From the NCBI GenBank assembly GCA_041395105.1, contig JAWLBB010000004.1, forward strand, positions 62,001 through 126,000: a DNA stretch of 64,000 nucleotides, in the 5' to 3' direction. A program made the position numbers and the translations under genes. The number at the start of each line of letters is the position of its first letter. Within the stretch, counting starts at the first letter, position 1. A model generated the notes under the pieces. It did not search any database. It saw only the letters and a program-made list of their open reading frames with translations, and was not told where the DNA came from. Shown piece by piece: positions 51,297 through 60,896 of the stretch. Source of the DNA: Opitutaceae bacterium. Lineage in GTDB: Bacteria > Verrucomicrobiota > Verrucomicrobiia > Opitutales > Opitutaceae.

Positions 51297-53081
51297 ATGA
51301 CAAGGAAGCAGATAGTCGAAGTCCTTGAGGAGATTGCGGTGCTTCTTGAGATCAAAGGGGAGAACCCGTTCAAGATCCGGGCCTACCAGAACGGGGCGCG
51401 GGCTTTGGACACGATGGAGGATGATCTGGAGGAGCTGATTGCATCCGGCCGACTGGGCCAGATCCGAGGGATCGGGGACGCGCTGGCCATGAAGATCGAA
51501 TCGCTCCAGCGGACCGGCTCTCTGGGCTTCTACGACGACCTGAAGGCGTCCGTCCCGACCGGCTTGCTCGATCTGCTGGAGATCCCTGGACTCGGGGGCA
51601 AGAAGATCAAGGCGATATACGAGAAGCTCGGGGTGACCTCGATTGCGGAACTGACGGCGGCCTGTGAGGCGGGTCAGGTGGCGGAGCTGGCCGGTTTCGG
51701 GGCGAAATCCCAAGCCAAGATCCTTGAGGGGATTCACCATCGTGAAGCCTATGCCAAGCGGCATCTCTGGTGGAACGCCCGCGAGGTGGCTGAACCGATT
51801 CTGGAGGGACTGCGAGCCTTGCCGGAGGTGGAGAGGGCTGAACATGCCGGTAGTCTGCGTCGAAACCGGGAAACGGTGGGCGATCTGGATTTCATCGTGG
51901 CCTCGGCCCGACCGGGGCCGGTCATGGACTGGTTCACCGGTCGTGACCACGTTTCGGAAGTGACGGCCAAAGGTGAGACCAAATCGAGTGTCCGTCTGGA
52001 GTCGGGCCTGCAGGCGGATCTCAGGGTTGTGCCGCCGGACCAGTTTGCCTTTGCCCTCCACCATTTCACGGGTTCGAAGGAACACAATGTGGCGATGCGC
52101 CAGCGGGCGCTCAACCGGGGTTACAGTCTGAGCGAGTGGGGTTTGACCCCGACGGAGGAGGGGCCGCGGGATCCGGGCTCCCTCGCCCGGTCACCGGTCC
52201 GCGAAAGCGCCCCCGGGGACCCGGCCGCGATCCGGGCGGAGGAGGAGCTCTTCGGATTTCTTGGCCTGGAGTATATCCCGCCGGAACTGCGGGAAGGGTT
52301 GGGTGAGATCGACGCAGCGGAATCGGATGGTCTCCCGCGACTGGTCCGGCCGGAGGATCTGCGCGGAGTGTTTCACAACCACACGTCAGCATCCGACGGC
52401 GCAAACACGATCGTGGAAATGGCCCGGATGGCGGCGTCTCTGGGCTGGGATTACCTGGGAATTGCCGATCATTCCAAGGCCAGTTTTCAGGCAAACGGTC
52501 TGGATGAGGAACGACTGGGACGACAGGTCGAGGCGATTCGTGCCTTCAATCTGTCCGGCCAGTCGGGGGTCCGGATCTTTGCCGGGGTGGAATGCGATAT
52601 TCTGCCCGATGGCCGGCTGGATCTGGCGGACAGCATCCTGAAGGAGCTGGATTATGTGGTGGTCTCCATCCATTCCTCTTTCACCCAGGCAACCGATGTG
52701 GTCACGGCCCGGATGATCCGGGCGATTGAGCATCCCCTTGCGACCATGGTGGGCCATTTGACCGGGCGGCTGCTTCTCCACCGCGAAGGCTATGCCATCG
52801 ATGTGGCCAAAATCATCGATGCAGCGGCGGCGAACGGAGTGATGATCGAGCTCAATGCCAATCCACACCGGTTGGATATGGATTGGCGGCATTGGCGGCG
52901 GGCTGCGGAAAAGGGTGTGCTTTGCAGTATCAATCCCGACGCCCACGAGGCGGGGCATCTCTCGTTTGTCGACGCCGGCGTCCGGGTAGCCCGGAAGGGC
53001 TGGCTGACGGCCGAACAGGTTTTCAACACCTGGTCCCTCGAGCGGGTGGAGGCCCATTTGAAGAAATCGGGTATTTCCTGA
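51297..53081 (+). CDS. polX: Bacterial X-family DNA polymerase with PHP domain (PolX)
   Basis: 594 residues, typical length. Gap-filling repair polymerase with an attached 3'-5' exonuclease. N-terminal helix-hairpin-helix regions (YQNGARALDTMEDDLEEL; EIPGLGGKKIKAIYEKLG) bind DNA. The nucleotidyl-transferase site is HAGSLRRNRETVGDLDFIV with the third Asp in LQADLRVV. The C-terminal PHP phosphoesterase has FHNHTSASDG, IADHSKASF, GVECDI, SIHSSF, MVGHLTGR and INPDAHEAG, so all metal-binding positions appear intact. The ATG immediately follows the family C element, which leaves it without an obvious Shine-Dalgarno sequence. Confidence 0.93.
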   Translation: MTRKQIVEVLEEIAVLLEIKGENPFKIRAYQNGARALDTMEDDLEELIASGRLGQIRGIGDALAMKIESLQRTGSLGFYDDLKASVPTGLLDLLEIPGLGGKKIKAIYEKLGVTSIAELTAACEAGQVAELAGFGAKSQAKILEGIHHREAYAKRHLWWNAREVAEPILEGLRALPEVERAEHAGSLRRNRETVGDLDFIVASARPGPVMDWFTGRDHVSEVTAKGETKSSVRLESGLQADLRVVPPDQFAFALHHFTGSKEHNVAMRQRALNRGYSLSEWGLTPTEEGPRDPGSLARSPVRESAPGDPAAIRAEEELFGFLGLEYIPPELREGLGEIDAAESDGLPRLVRPEDLRGVFHNHTSASDGANTIVEMARMAASLGWDYLGIADHSKASFQANGLDEERLGRQVEAIRAFNLSGQSGVRIFAGVECDILPDGRLDLADSILKELDYVVVSIHSSFTQATDVVTARMIRAIEHPLATMVGHLTGRLLLHREGYAIDVAKIIDAAAANGVMIELNANPHRLDMDWRHWRRAAEKGVLCSINPDAHEAGHLSFVDAGVRVARKGWLTAEQVFNTWSLERVEAHLKKSGIS

Positions 53082-53120
53082 CGGGTTGCTCCGGCTGGCA
53101 GGATCCTTATTTCCATTGAA

Positions 53121-53149
53121 TTGAATGAGTTCGGGACCGATGCTAGGGG
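53121..53149 (+). promoter_or_regulatory. Sigma-70-type promoter candidate for glmS
   Basis: TTGAAT (53121-53126), 17-bp spacer, TAGGGG (53144-53149). This implies a leader of about 140 nt before glmS, which contains the hairpin GCCCGGC-GCCTT-GCCGGGC (53198-53216). No glmS ribozyme core is recognisable. Confidence 0.4.
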
Positions 53150-53293
53150 AAAGTGGTCATCGGGCCGGTTCCAATCTGCAGACAGGTCGATCGAAGGGCC
53201 CGGCGCCTTGCCGGGCGATTAAGGTGCTTCGTTTGATCCGGAGTCGGCGGATTTGATGCCGAACCCGAATCCCAGTATCAGTTTTCTCAAATC

Positions 53294-55147
53294 ATGTGTG
53301 GCATTGTAGGATACATAGGCAGTCAATCGGCCAAGACGGTCCTTCTGGAAGGTCTGCGTCGGCTTGAGTACCGCGGGTATGACTCGGCGGGAATGGCAAT
53401 CCATCGCCGCGATTCTTTTCGCGTGTCGAAGAAAACCGGACGGGTGGCCAACCTGGCGATGGCGGCGTCGAAGGATGACCTCGAAGGCACCCTGGGGATC
53501 AGCCACACCCGTTGGGCGACCCACGGTGGCGTGTCCGATGCCAACGCCCATCCGCATCTGAGTTCGGACGGCAGGGTCGTCATGGTTCACAATGGGGTCA
53601 TCGAGAACTACAACGACATGAAGCGGTTTCTCCTGACCAAAGGGTACACCTTCAGTTCGGAGACGGACACCGAGGCGCTGGTCAATCTGATCGCCTATCA
53701 CTACGCGAAGGAAGGGGAGCCGACCAACGGTTTTTCGAAGTTCTTCATCGCCGTGCGCAAGGCGTTGCGTCACGTCAAGGGCACATACGGGATTGCCGCC
53801 CTCTGCCTGGACAATCCCGAGGAAATGATCGGGGCCCGCAAGGGTTCACCGCTCATTCTGGGAGTGGGACAGGGCGAATTCCTGCTGGCCAGCGATGTTT
53901 CGGCCATCATCACCCACACCAGCAGCGTGGTCTATCTGAAGGACGACGAAATCGTCTCGGTCGGGCGCAACGCCTTCAAAATCTCGACCAGTTCCGAAAT
54001 GGGGGTCGATGCGGTCATCGACACGGTGGACTGGAAGATCGAGGACTCCGAGATGGGTGCGTATCCGCACTTCATGCTCAAGGAGATCTTCGACCAGCCG
54101 GAGGCCCTTGAAAACGCCATGCGCGGACGGTTCTCGGATGACGGCAGCACCGCCAATTTCGGCGGTTGGAACATGACGCCTCATGAACTGCTCCAGGTGG
54201 ACCGGATCCTATTCACCTCCTGTGGGACCGCCTGGCATGCCTGCCTGGTCGCGGAGCACCTGATCGAACGGTTTGCCCGGATTCCGGTGGAGGTCGAATA
54301 CGCTTCGGAATTCCGTTACCGCAACGCCCCTCTCGACAAGAATACCCTTCTCTTTGTCATCACCCAATCCGGGGAGACGATTGACACCCTGGGTGCCCTC
54401 CGCGAGGCCAAGCGCAAGGGCTACCGGACCCTTGCCATCACCAACGTGGTCGGTTCGACCATCGCGCGGGAGGCGGATGGTGGGATCTACCAGCACGCCG
54501 GGCCCGAAATCGGAGTCGCATCGACCAAGGCCTTCACTTCCCAGCTGGTGATTGCCGCCATGGTTGCCTTGTACCTTGGCCGAATGCGGGATATGAGCTT
54601 TGAAGGCGGGGTCAAATTGGTCGAGGCCCTCAAGGGCCTTCCGGAAAAGGTGGCCCGGATCCTGCGGTTGAATGACCAGATCAAGGATATCGCGACCCGC
54701 TACGCCCATTACGGCGATTTCCTTTTCCTGGGTCGGCAGTCGATGTTTCCGGTCGCCCTGGAAGGGGCGCTCAAGCTCAAGGAAATCTCCTATATTCACG
54801 CGGAGGGCTATCCCGCGGCTGAGATGAAGCACGGTCCGATTGCCCTGATCAGTGAAGAATGTCCGAGTGTGTTTTTCGCATCGAGCGACGAGATCTTCCA
54901 GAAAGTCGTTTCGAATATCCAGGAGGTCAAAGCGCGCAAGGGTAAGGTCATTCTTGTGCATGCGGAGTCATGCGATGTTCCCGAGGGTCTGGTCGACGAC
55001 GCCATAGTCTTCCCCGACGGCCACGAGGCGATCATTCCGATCCTTGCGACCATCCCGGTTCAGCTGCTCAGCTATCATATCGCGGTGGCACGCAGCTGCG
55101 ACGTGGACAAACCGCGCAATCTGGCCAAGTCGGTTACCGTGGAGTGA
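53294..55147 (+). CDS. glmS: Glutamine-fructose-6-phosphate aminotransferase GlmS
   Basis: 617 residues. Makes glucosamine-6-phosphate, entry to peptidoglycan, lipid A and aminosugar glycans. The N-terminal glutaminase starts MCGIVGYIG with Cys2 as nucleophile after Met removal, followed by LRRLEYRGYDSAG and ISHTRWATHG. Two SIS isomerase domains follow (LFTSCGTAWHACLVAEHLIE, ITQSGETIDTLGALREAKRKG), and the chain ends NLAKSVTVE, matching the invariant C-terminus. Opens a run of glycan genes. Confidence 0.96.
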   Translation: MCGIVGYIGSQSAKTVLLEGLRRLEYRGYDSAGMAIHRRDSFRVSKKTGRVANLAMAASKDDLEGTLGISHTRWATHGGVSDANAHPHLSSDGRVVMVHNGVIENYNDMKRFLLTKGYTFSSETDTEALVNLIAYHYAKEGEPTNGFSKFFIAVRKALRHVKGTYGIAALCLDNPEEMIGARKGSPLILGVGQGEFLLASDVSAIITHTSSVVYLKDDEIVSVGRNAFKISTSSEMGVDAVIDTVDWKIEDSEMGAYPHFMLKEIFDQPEALENAMRGRFSDDGSTANFGGWNMTPHELLQVDRILFTSCGTAWHACLVAEHLIERFARIPVEVEYASEFRYRNAPLDKNTLLFVITQSGETIDTLGALREAKRKGYRTLAITNVVGSTIAREADGGIYQHAGPEIGVASTKAFTSQLVIAAMVALYLGRMRDMSFEGGVKLVEALKGLPEKVARILRLNDQIKDIATRYAHYGDFLFLGRQSMFPVALEGALKLKEISYIHAEGYPAAEMKHGPIALISEECPSVFFASSDEIFQKVVSNIQEVKARKGKVILVHAESCDVPEGLVDDAIVFPDGHEAIIPILATIPVQLLSYHIAVARSCDVDKPRNLAKSVTVE

Positions 55148-55233
55148 TTCCGACGATCGGGAGAGGCTTCCTCGATTGCTCTTGACCGCGGTGCGCACGG
55201 TCTGAGTGTCGTTGATTCGACGAGCCAGATCCC

Positions 55234-56205
55234 ATGCAATCCGTTACGCCAGCCAAACGTTTCCTGGTGACCGGTTCGGCCGGTTTTATCGGCAGTTCGG
55301 TCACGGACGCTCTGCTTGCGGCCGGACATGAAGTGATGGGTATCGACAATTTCGATCCGTTCTACCCGGTATCGATGAAGCGATCCAATACGGCGGGGCA
55401 CCTCAAGAGCGGACGGTTCCGCCTGGCCGAAGTGGATATCCGCGATTTCGACCGGCTCAAGGCTGCCGTCGAGGGGAAATCGTTTGACGCGATCATTCAT
55501 CTGGCGGCCAAGGGAGGTGTTCGTCCGTCCATCGAGGACCCGATCACCTACCAGGAGGTCAACGTGGGGGGGACCCATAATCTGCTCGAGCTCGCGCGTT
55601 CGCTTGGAGTGAAGCAGTTTGTCTTCGCAGGTTCCTCCAGTGTCTATGGGCTCAACCCGAATCTGCCGTGGCGGGAAGATGATGCGGTACTTCAGCCGAT
55701 CAGCCCGTACGCCAGCACCAAGGTCAGCGGTGAATTGCTCGGCCATGTCTATGCCCATCTTTTTGGCATCCGTTTCATCGGGTTGCGCTTCTTCAATGTC
55801 TATGGTCCCCGGCAACGTCCCGACCTGGTCATCCAGAAGTTCCACCGGCTCATTCTGGAGAGACGTCCGATTCCGGTCTACGGCGACGGATCGACCCGTC
55901 GTGATTACACCTACATCGACGACATTGTATCCGGCGTGATCAGCGCTTCCGGGTATTCGGGATCCGGTTATGAGATCATCAACCTGGGGAACAACCGGAC
56001 CGTCAGTCTGATGGAATTGATCGGTACGCTCGAGCAGGTCCTGGGGACTGAAGCGATCATTGACCGCCTGCCCGAACAGGCGGGGGACGTTCCCCGGACC
56101 TGGGCGGATATCGGAAAGGCGGGCGAGTTGCTCGGCTACCGTCCGTCCACCGACCTGCGGACCGGGCTGGGTCGTTTTGCCGCCTGGGCGGCAGGCAACG
56201 GATGA
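55234..56205 (+). CDS. NAD-dependent sugar-nucleotide epimerase/dehydratase
   Basis: 323 residues, extended SDR. NAD site RFLVTGSAGFIGSSVTDALL, IDNFDPFYPVSMKRSN (characteristic of UDP-glucuronate 4-epimerase-like proteins), serine block FAGSSSVYG, and catalytic pair in PYASTKVSGELL. GLRFFNVYGPRQRPDLVIQKF is the sugar-binding stretch. Best guess is UDP-glucuronate or UDP-glucose 4-epimerase supplying the neighbouring glycosyltransferases. It begins 86 bp after glmS on the same strand. Confidence 0.87.
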   Translation: MQSVTPAKRFLVTGSAGFIGSSVTDALLAAGHEVMGIDNFDPFYPVSMKRSNTAGHLKSGRFRLAEVDIRDFDRLKAAVEGKSFDAIIHLAAKGGVRPSIEDPITYQEVNVGGTHNLLELARSLGVKQFVFAGSSSVYGLNPNLPWREDDAVLQPISPYASTKVSGELLGHVYAHLFGIRFIGLRFFNVYGPRQRPDLVIQKFHRLILERRPIPVYGDGSTRRDYTYIDDIVSGVISASGYSGSGYEIINLGNNRTVSLMELIGTLEQVLGTEAIIDRLPEQAGDVPRTWADIGKAGELLGYRPSTDLRTGLGRFAAWAAGNG

Positions 56206-56217
56206 GGCCTGCTCCGA

Positions 56218-57378
56218 TCAGGTTTGAGATATTTCCGCGGTTGCTTCGACTGGTTCGAAGAGCAGACGGGCGGAGTCGTCCCAGGACCGCAGGCGGGCCC
56301 AGATGCGACCGTTTTCGCCCATCCGGCGGCGCAGACCCGGGTCGCTGATCAATCGGGCAAAGGCCAGGGTCAGTCCCTCGCGGTCGCGGGGCTTGACGAG
56401 GATGCCGGTCCTGCCATCGGCGACGGCTTCGGAGACACCGCCGACGTCATGGGCGACGACCGGCAGTCCGAAGGCCGATGCTTCCAGGTAGACCTGGCCG
56501 AAACCTTCGACGCTTTTCTGGTGATTGATGCTGGTCAGGGCAAAGATGTCCGCCCGCTGGTAGAACATCTCAAGGTCGTCGTTGTCGATCATCCCGAGGA
56601 AGGTCACGGGAATGCTTGACCGGTGCGCGGCTTCGCGAAGGCGGGCCTCATAGTTACCCTTGGATCCCCGTCCAATCACCCAGTATTCGACCCGTCCCCG
56701 CAGTTCTTCCGGAAGGTGTTCAAGGGCATCAAGGATATGGAGTTGCCCTTTTCGCGGATGCAGGCGGCCCACAGTCAGGATGACAACCTTGTCCGAAACG
56801 GGTTTGCTCACGCGCGGGGTTTCGTGGAAATCCGAACGCAGGGCGCAGGGGGTCAGTCGGGTCTTGCTGCGGGAGACGGGGAAGTGGCTGCGCAGGAGTT
56901 CGTTCGTGTAGAGGGAAGGGGTGGTCACGAGGTCCGCCCGCTTGATGAGCTGCCGCACGAGGAGTCGCGCGGTCGGACGGGAGGCGAAGCGGATTATCTC
57001 CGTTCCGTGGAAGGTGATGATCATCCGCGCCGGTTTGAACGCCTTGAAATAATGCAGATAGGTCATGGCGAGGACCGGACCCGGTTCCGGAAGGTAGACG
57101 ATCCCGGTGCGCAGTCGGCGCCGTTCGCGGATCATCTGCCGGGCCATCCTCATCTGGCACGAAAGGTTCTGGGTGCCCCGAAGGCGGACCCGCAGGACTT
57201 CGAAAGGAAACCTGCTGTCATCGGCCATGGACGACTCCGGCGCCCAGACCTCGACGTTGTAGCCGAGGCCGACGGAGGCACGAGCCATCTCCTCGACGTA
57301 GGTGGCGATTCCGCCACGCATCGGGTGAAACTCGTGTGTGATGACGAAAACAGATGGCTTATTTGATGGCGCAATCAT
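56218..57378 (-). CDS. GT4-family glycosyltransferase
   Basis: 386 residues from MIAPSNKPSVFVITHEFHPMRGG. GT-B fold: the N-terminal acceptor domain has the glycine-rich MRGGIATYVEEMARA; the C-terminal donor domain starts VVILTVGRLHPRKGQLHILDAL and carries the retaining EX7E motif in VEGFGQVYLEASAFGLPVVAHDVGGVSEAV. Convergent with the epimerase gene, separated by only 12 bp. Probably builds a surface glycan; donor and acceptor unknown. Confidence 0.88.
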   Translation of the reverse strand: MIAPSNKPSVFVITHEFHPMRGGIATYVEEMARASVGLGYNVEVWAPESSMADDSRFPFEVLRVRLRGTQNLSCQMRMARQMIRERRRLRTGIVYLPEPGPVLAMTYLHYFKAFKPARMIITFHGTEIIRFASRPTARLLVRQLIKRADLVTTPSLYTNELLRSHFPVSRSKTRLTPCALRSDFHETPRVSKPVSDKVVILTVGRLHPRKGQLHILDALEHLPEELRGRVEYWVIGRGSKGNYEARLREAAHRSSIPVTFLGMIDNDDLEMFYQRADIFALTSINHQKSVEGFGQVYLEASAFGLPVVAHDVGGVSEAVADGRTGILVKPRDREGLTLAFARLISDPGLRRRMGENGRIWARLRSWDDSARLLFEPVEATAEISQT

Positions 57379-57436
57379 TCCACGACTGACGCGACCGAAC
57401 TTCGATCCCCATTTGAGCAATCGGTGGACAAGGTGC

Positions 57437-57466
57437 TTGAGTCAAGAGCCGATCATTCGCTATTTT
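57437..57466 (+). promoter_or_regulatory. Promoter candidate upstream of the ACP-dehydratase gene
   Basis: TTGAGT (57437-57442), 18-bp spacer, TATTTT (57461-57466), about 75 bp before the chosen start at 57543. It would drive the ACP-dehydratase, ketosynthase, SDR and glycosyltransferase series. Moderate hexamer match. Confidence 0.4.
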
Positions 57467-57542
57467 GGTGGGTTGAGCGAGGTTTTCGTTGAGGAAAAAT
57501 AACATTTACAATCCTGACTCCCGAACGTTACTAACTGGAAAC

Positions 57543-58532
57543 ATGGCATCCGCAAACGAGAAACCGAAAAACGCCTCTGCAGTCCCGGCAGGCGGGAATG
57601 AGGCCGCTCTGCGGGAATCTCTCAAACGTTGTTCGCCCGAGACGCTCCAGGCGGCTCTGGATTTCCGTAAGTCTAATGATGCCAGCTACTTGCCGTCGAT
57701 CGTCCTGGGGATCATCGAGCGTTTTGTCGAGCCGGAACACCATGCCCGGTTGAGGGAGGCAGACGAGGATCTACGGGTCATCGAGGACCTCGGACTGGAT
57801 TCCCTGACCATGATGGAGGTTGTCATCCTGGTCGAGGAGGTGGTCAACGTCTCCATCGCCAACGATGAATTGCGCAATCTGCGGACCGTGGGCGACATCA
57901 AGGTCTTTATTGATCACAAGGTCCGGGGGCTCCCGCCGCCGGAACCCTCACGATTTCTATCGATCGAGGAATTGGTAGGCATCATGCCACAACAGCCGCC
58001 CTTTCTTTTCCTGCAGGAGGCGACCATGGCATCGGGTTGGGTTTCGGCCAAGTACCGGATTGCCGGGGACGAGGGCTTTCTGGCCGGTCATTTCCCGGAG
58101 AATCCGGTCTTCCCGGCATCCATTCTTCTTGAATCCCTGGGACAATTGGCCGTCCTCTTCCTTCTCGAAGGAAAGAGCAGCCAGATCAAGAGGAAGGTCT
58201 CTTCCGGCTCGATCTACTTCACCGGTTGCGAGGGCGTTCGATGTCACCGGGTCTGCCGCCCCGGCGACGTCCTCAAGCTTTCGATCAAACCCAAGCGGAT
58301 CCGTCACCCCCTGGCCACCTTTGAAGGGTCGATCCGGGTCGGACAGGAAAAGGCCGCATTTGCAGAGGAGATAACGCTGACTTTTGACTACGTGCCAGAC
58401 GAACCCGAGACGACCTCGGCCGCAGCAGCGGCCGTTCCAGACGAGAGCGACCGCTCCAGGGGCGACCCTTCGGCGCATGGACGGAACGGAACCCCGGTGG
58501 CGCTTCCATCGGAGCGGTTGGAGCGCAAGTAA
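57543..58532 (+). CDS. Acyl carrier protein fused to FabZ-like hotdog dehydratase
   Basis: 329 residues from MASANEKPKNAS. Residues 50-128 are an acyl carrier domain, with the phosphopantetheine serine in EDLGLDSLTMMEVV (Ser87). Residues 140-300 are a FabZ/FabA-type hotdog domain: AGHFPENPVFPASILLESLGQ supplies the expected catalytic His183 and Glu197. The C-terminal 35 residues are Ala/Pro/Ser-rich and look disordered. FabZ dehydrates 3-hydroxyacyl-ACP. A tethered carrier suggests a dedicated acyl chain rather than housekeeping fatty acids. Followed by a ketosynthase gene. Confidence 0.85.
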   Translation: MASANEKPKNASAVPAGGNEAALRESLKRCSPETLQAALDFRKSNDASYLPSIVLGIIERFVEPEHHARLREADEDLRVIEDLGLDSLTMMEVVILVEEVVNVSIANDELRNLRTVGDIKVFIDHKVRGLPPPEPSRFLSIEELVGIMPQQPPFLFLQEATMASGWVSAKYRIAGDEGFLAGHFPENPVFPASILLESLGQLAVLFLLEGKSSQIKRKVSSGSIYFTGCEGVRCHRVCRPGDVLKLSIKPKRIRHPLATFEGSIRVGQEKAAFAEEITLTFDYVPDEPETTSAAAAAVPDESDRSRGDPSAHGRNGTPVALPSERLERK

Positions 58533-58780
58533 GAGCCGCCTTTCGGAGGGGGCAGGTTTCTGTCACCGCGGCCGATCCTGCCGGGTCAAGAAGTTCTCAA
58601 CTTTCCTCCGGCCTCTCTCATGCCTTGCCATCGGGTTTCGGATCGGCGATTCTGCCATCCGGTGCGGGTCCTGACCTCGGTCCGATCTTCACACGCAGTT
58701 GTTTTTGGGGATTGAGGGATCTCTACCCGCCGCCTGATTTTTTGATGCGCTGACACGTTCGAATCCTTCCAAGCGTCCGT

Positions 58781-60046
58781 ATGTCCAAACACAGAGTATA
58801 CGTGACCGGACTCGGTTTCATATCGAGTATCGGCAACGACGCCGGGCAGGTCGCGGAAAACCTGCGTCACCTGCGTCACGGCATTGAGCATTACCCGCCT
58901 TTTGATCAGGCGGATATTCCGATTTCGGTTCTGGGGACCATTAAGGGTTTCGACGTGGACTCGGTCGATTTTGAGGATTGGAGCTATCCGGATCGCTATC
59001 GGATCAAGCGCGAAATCCTCCGGGGACTCGCCCCGCATGGGGTCTACGCCTACTGTGGCCTGCTCCAGGCGCTTGACGATGCCGGACTGAGCCGGGAGGA
59101 CATCTCCAACCCGATGACCGGACTTTACGCCGCCTCCGCGGGTTCTCCATTCCTGATGAAACGCAATTTCGAGCGGATGGACGCGGTTGGCGTCATGCGT
59201 TGCCCGCCGACGGGAATTGTCGCCTCAATTGCGGGAACGCTCAACTTCAACCTGGTCGCGGCGTTCGGGATCCGCGGGGTTTCGTGCGGTTTCTCCTCGG
59301 CCTGTGCATCCTCAGGGCATGGCATCGGCTTTGCCGTCGAGGATATCCGTGCGGGTCGCCAGAATCGGATCATCGTGGTCGGGGCCGAGGACTGCAATCG
59401 CGACAGCATCCTGCCTTTTGCCGGGATGCGCGCCCTTTCTCTGGAAGCGGATCCCGACAAGGCATCCCGCCCTTTTGACCTGAACCGGTCCGGTTTTGTG
59501 GGGACGGGCGGTGCCTGTGTCATGATCCTTGAATCGGAAGAGGAGATGGAGCGTCGGAAGGCCGAGCCCTATGTGGAATTGACGGGGTGGGGTCAGGCTT
59601 CGGATGGTCACAATGTGGCGATTTCGCATCCAGACGGGATCGGCTTGCGCGATGCGATGAATCTCGCGCTCAAGGACGCCGGGATCGGGCCGGCCGACAT
59701 CGACTATATCAATGCCCATGCAACCTCGACCCCGATTGGCGACGTCAGTGAACTGAGGGCGATCAAGGCGGTTTTTGGTGTGGGCGCGGGACGCCCGGCG
59801 ATCAGCAGCACCAAGGCCCTGACCGGTCACGGCCTGTCGCTCTCCAGTGTTCTGGAAGCGGGTTTCACGGCTTTGGCGATGCGTCGGGGGTTCACCATCG
59901 GTTCAGCTCATATTGAGGAACCCGATCCGGAGTGCGACGGACTGGAGATACTTCGGACGACCCGGGAACCGGGGCCGAGGACGGCGCTGTGCAACAGCAG
60001 TGGATTCGGCGGCTCAAACGTGGTTCTCGTCCTGAGGCGGGAGTGA
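58781..60046 (+). CDS. Beta-ketoacyl-ACP synthase (FabF/KAS II-like)
   Basis: 421 residues. Condensing enzyme of a type II fatty-acid or polyketide pathway. The thiolase-fold catalytic triad is complete: Cys175 in GFSSACASSGHGIG, His313 in YINAHATSTPIGDVSE and His350 in SSTKALTGHGLSLSS; the C-terminal NSSGFGGSNVVLVL is canonical. Less similar at the N-terminus, with an inserted YPDRYRIKREILRGLAPHG region. It lies between the ACP-dehydratase and an SDR gene, so the four functions of an elongation cycle, except enoyl reduction, are adjacent. Confidence 0.93.
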   Translation: MSKHRVYVTGLGFISSIGNDAGQVAENLRHLRHGIEHYPPFDQADIPISVLGTIKGFDVDSVDFEDWSYPDRYRIKREILRGLAPHGVYAYCGLLQALDDAGLSREDISNPMTGLYAASAGSPFLMKRNFERMDAVGVMRCPPTGIVASIAGTLNFNLVAAFGIRGVSCGFSSACASSGHGIGFAVEDIRAGRQNRIIVVGAEDCNRDSILPFAGMRALSLEADPDKASRPFDLNRSGFVGTGGACVMILESEEEMERRKAEPYVELTGWGQASDGHNVAISHPDGIGLRDAMNLALKDAGIGPADIDYINAHATSTPIGDVSELRAIKAVFGVGAGRPAISSTKALTGHGLSLSSVLEAGFTALAMRRGFTIGSAHIEEPDPECDGLEILRTTREPGPRTALCNSSGFGGSNVVLVLRRE

Positions 60047-60074
60047 AGCCGCCTTCGCAAACCGGATTTCGGAT

Positions 60075-60896
60075 GTGCGCTTAAGCGATCTTGGATACCG
60101 CTCCGCCCTGATCACCGGTGCCGGTTCGGGCCTGGGACGGGCATTTGCCGATGCTTTCATCGACCAGGGGCTTCACGTCTGGGGGACCTCCCGGTGGCCG
60201 GACAGAATGGCAGTCCGGGACGGATTGATCCCGGTGGAGATGGACCTCGCGGACCCCGAAGGGATCGATCGTCTCTGGTCGCATCTCCGGGTCGAGACCG
60301 GGGGAATCGATATCGTGGTGGCCAACGCCGGTTTCGGGGTCTGGGGCGAATTCGCGGGAGTTCCGTTTGAGCGTTGGGCCGACCAGATCGACGCCATGCT
60401 GACAGGATCCGCCCGTCTCCTTCACCGGGCGATGCCCGATCTGCGGGATCGGGTGCCTTCGGCCATCGTGGTCGTCTCCTCTCTGGCGGTCGACTTTCCT
60501 CTTCCCGGTCTCTCCGGATACAACGCGGTCAAGTCCGGTCTCTCCGGCCTGGCCCGCGGATTAATGATTGAGTCGGACGGGCGGGGCCCCAACATCCTGG
60601 ATTTTCGGCCGGGTGATTACCGGACATCGTTCAATCGTGCCATGGAATTGTCAGCGAACCTCGAAGATTCTCCAGAACACCTGATCCGGGCAGGTCGGCG
60701 GCTGGATGTCCTGATGGAGGGTGCGCCCGATCCTCAACGTGCCGCCCGCGATCTGGTGCGGGCGCTCCGCCGGCGCCGCGACGGCGTCTTCCGGTCCGGG
60801 TCCTTCTTCCAGGCCCGGTTGGCTCCAACGCTCGCGCGCTTTCTGCATGCGAGCTGGCTGCGGGCGGCGACCCGCCGCTATTTCGGGATCTCCTGA
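60075..60896 (+). CDS. Short-chain dehydrogenase/reductase
   Basis: 273 residues from GTG 60075. Cofactor motif ALITGAGSGLGRAFADAF (residues 11-28), NAG motif VVANAGFG, catalytic Ser135/136 in VVVSSLAVD, Tyr149 and Lys153 in GYNAVKSG. The C-terminus has Arg-rich RALRRRRDGVFRSGSFFQARL. It could be the 3-ketoacyl-ACP reductase of the adjacent acyl-chain genes, though classical SDRs also act on sugars or lipids. Directly followed by the MGDG-type glycosyltransferase, whose GTG abuts its stop. Confidence 0.87.
   Translation: MRLSDLGYRSALITGAGSGLGRAFADAFIDQGLHVWGTSRWPDRMAVRDGLIPVEMDLADPEGIDRLWSHLRVETGGIDIVVANAGFGVWGEFAGVPFERWADQIDAMLTGSARLLHRAMPDLRDRVPSAIVVVSSLAVDFPLPGLSGYNAVKSGLSGLARGLMIESDGRGPNILDFRPGDYRTSFNRAMELSANLEDSPEHLIRAGRRLDVLMEGAPDPQRAARDLVRALRRRRDGVFRSGSFFQARLAPTLARFLHASWLRAATRRYFGIS

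Noticed and set aside
53150..53293. glmS ribozyme
   Set aside because: The conserved ribozyme core is not recognisable in the leader.
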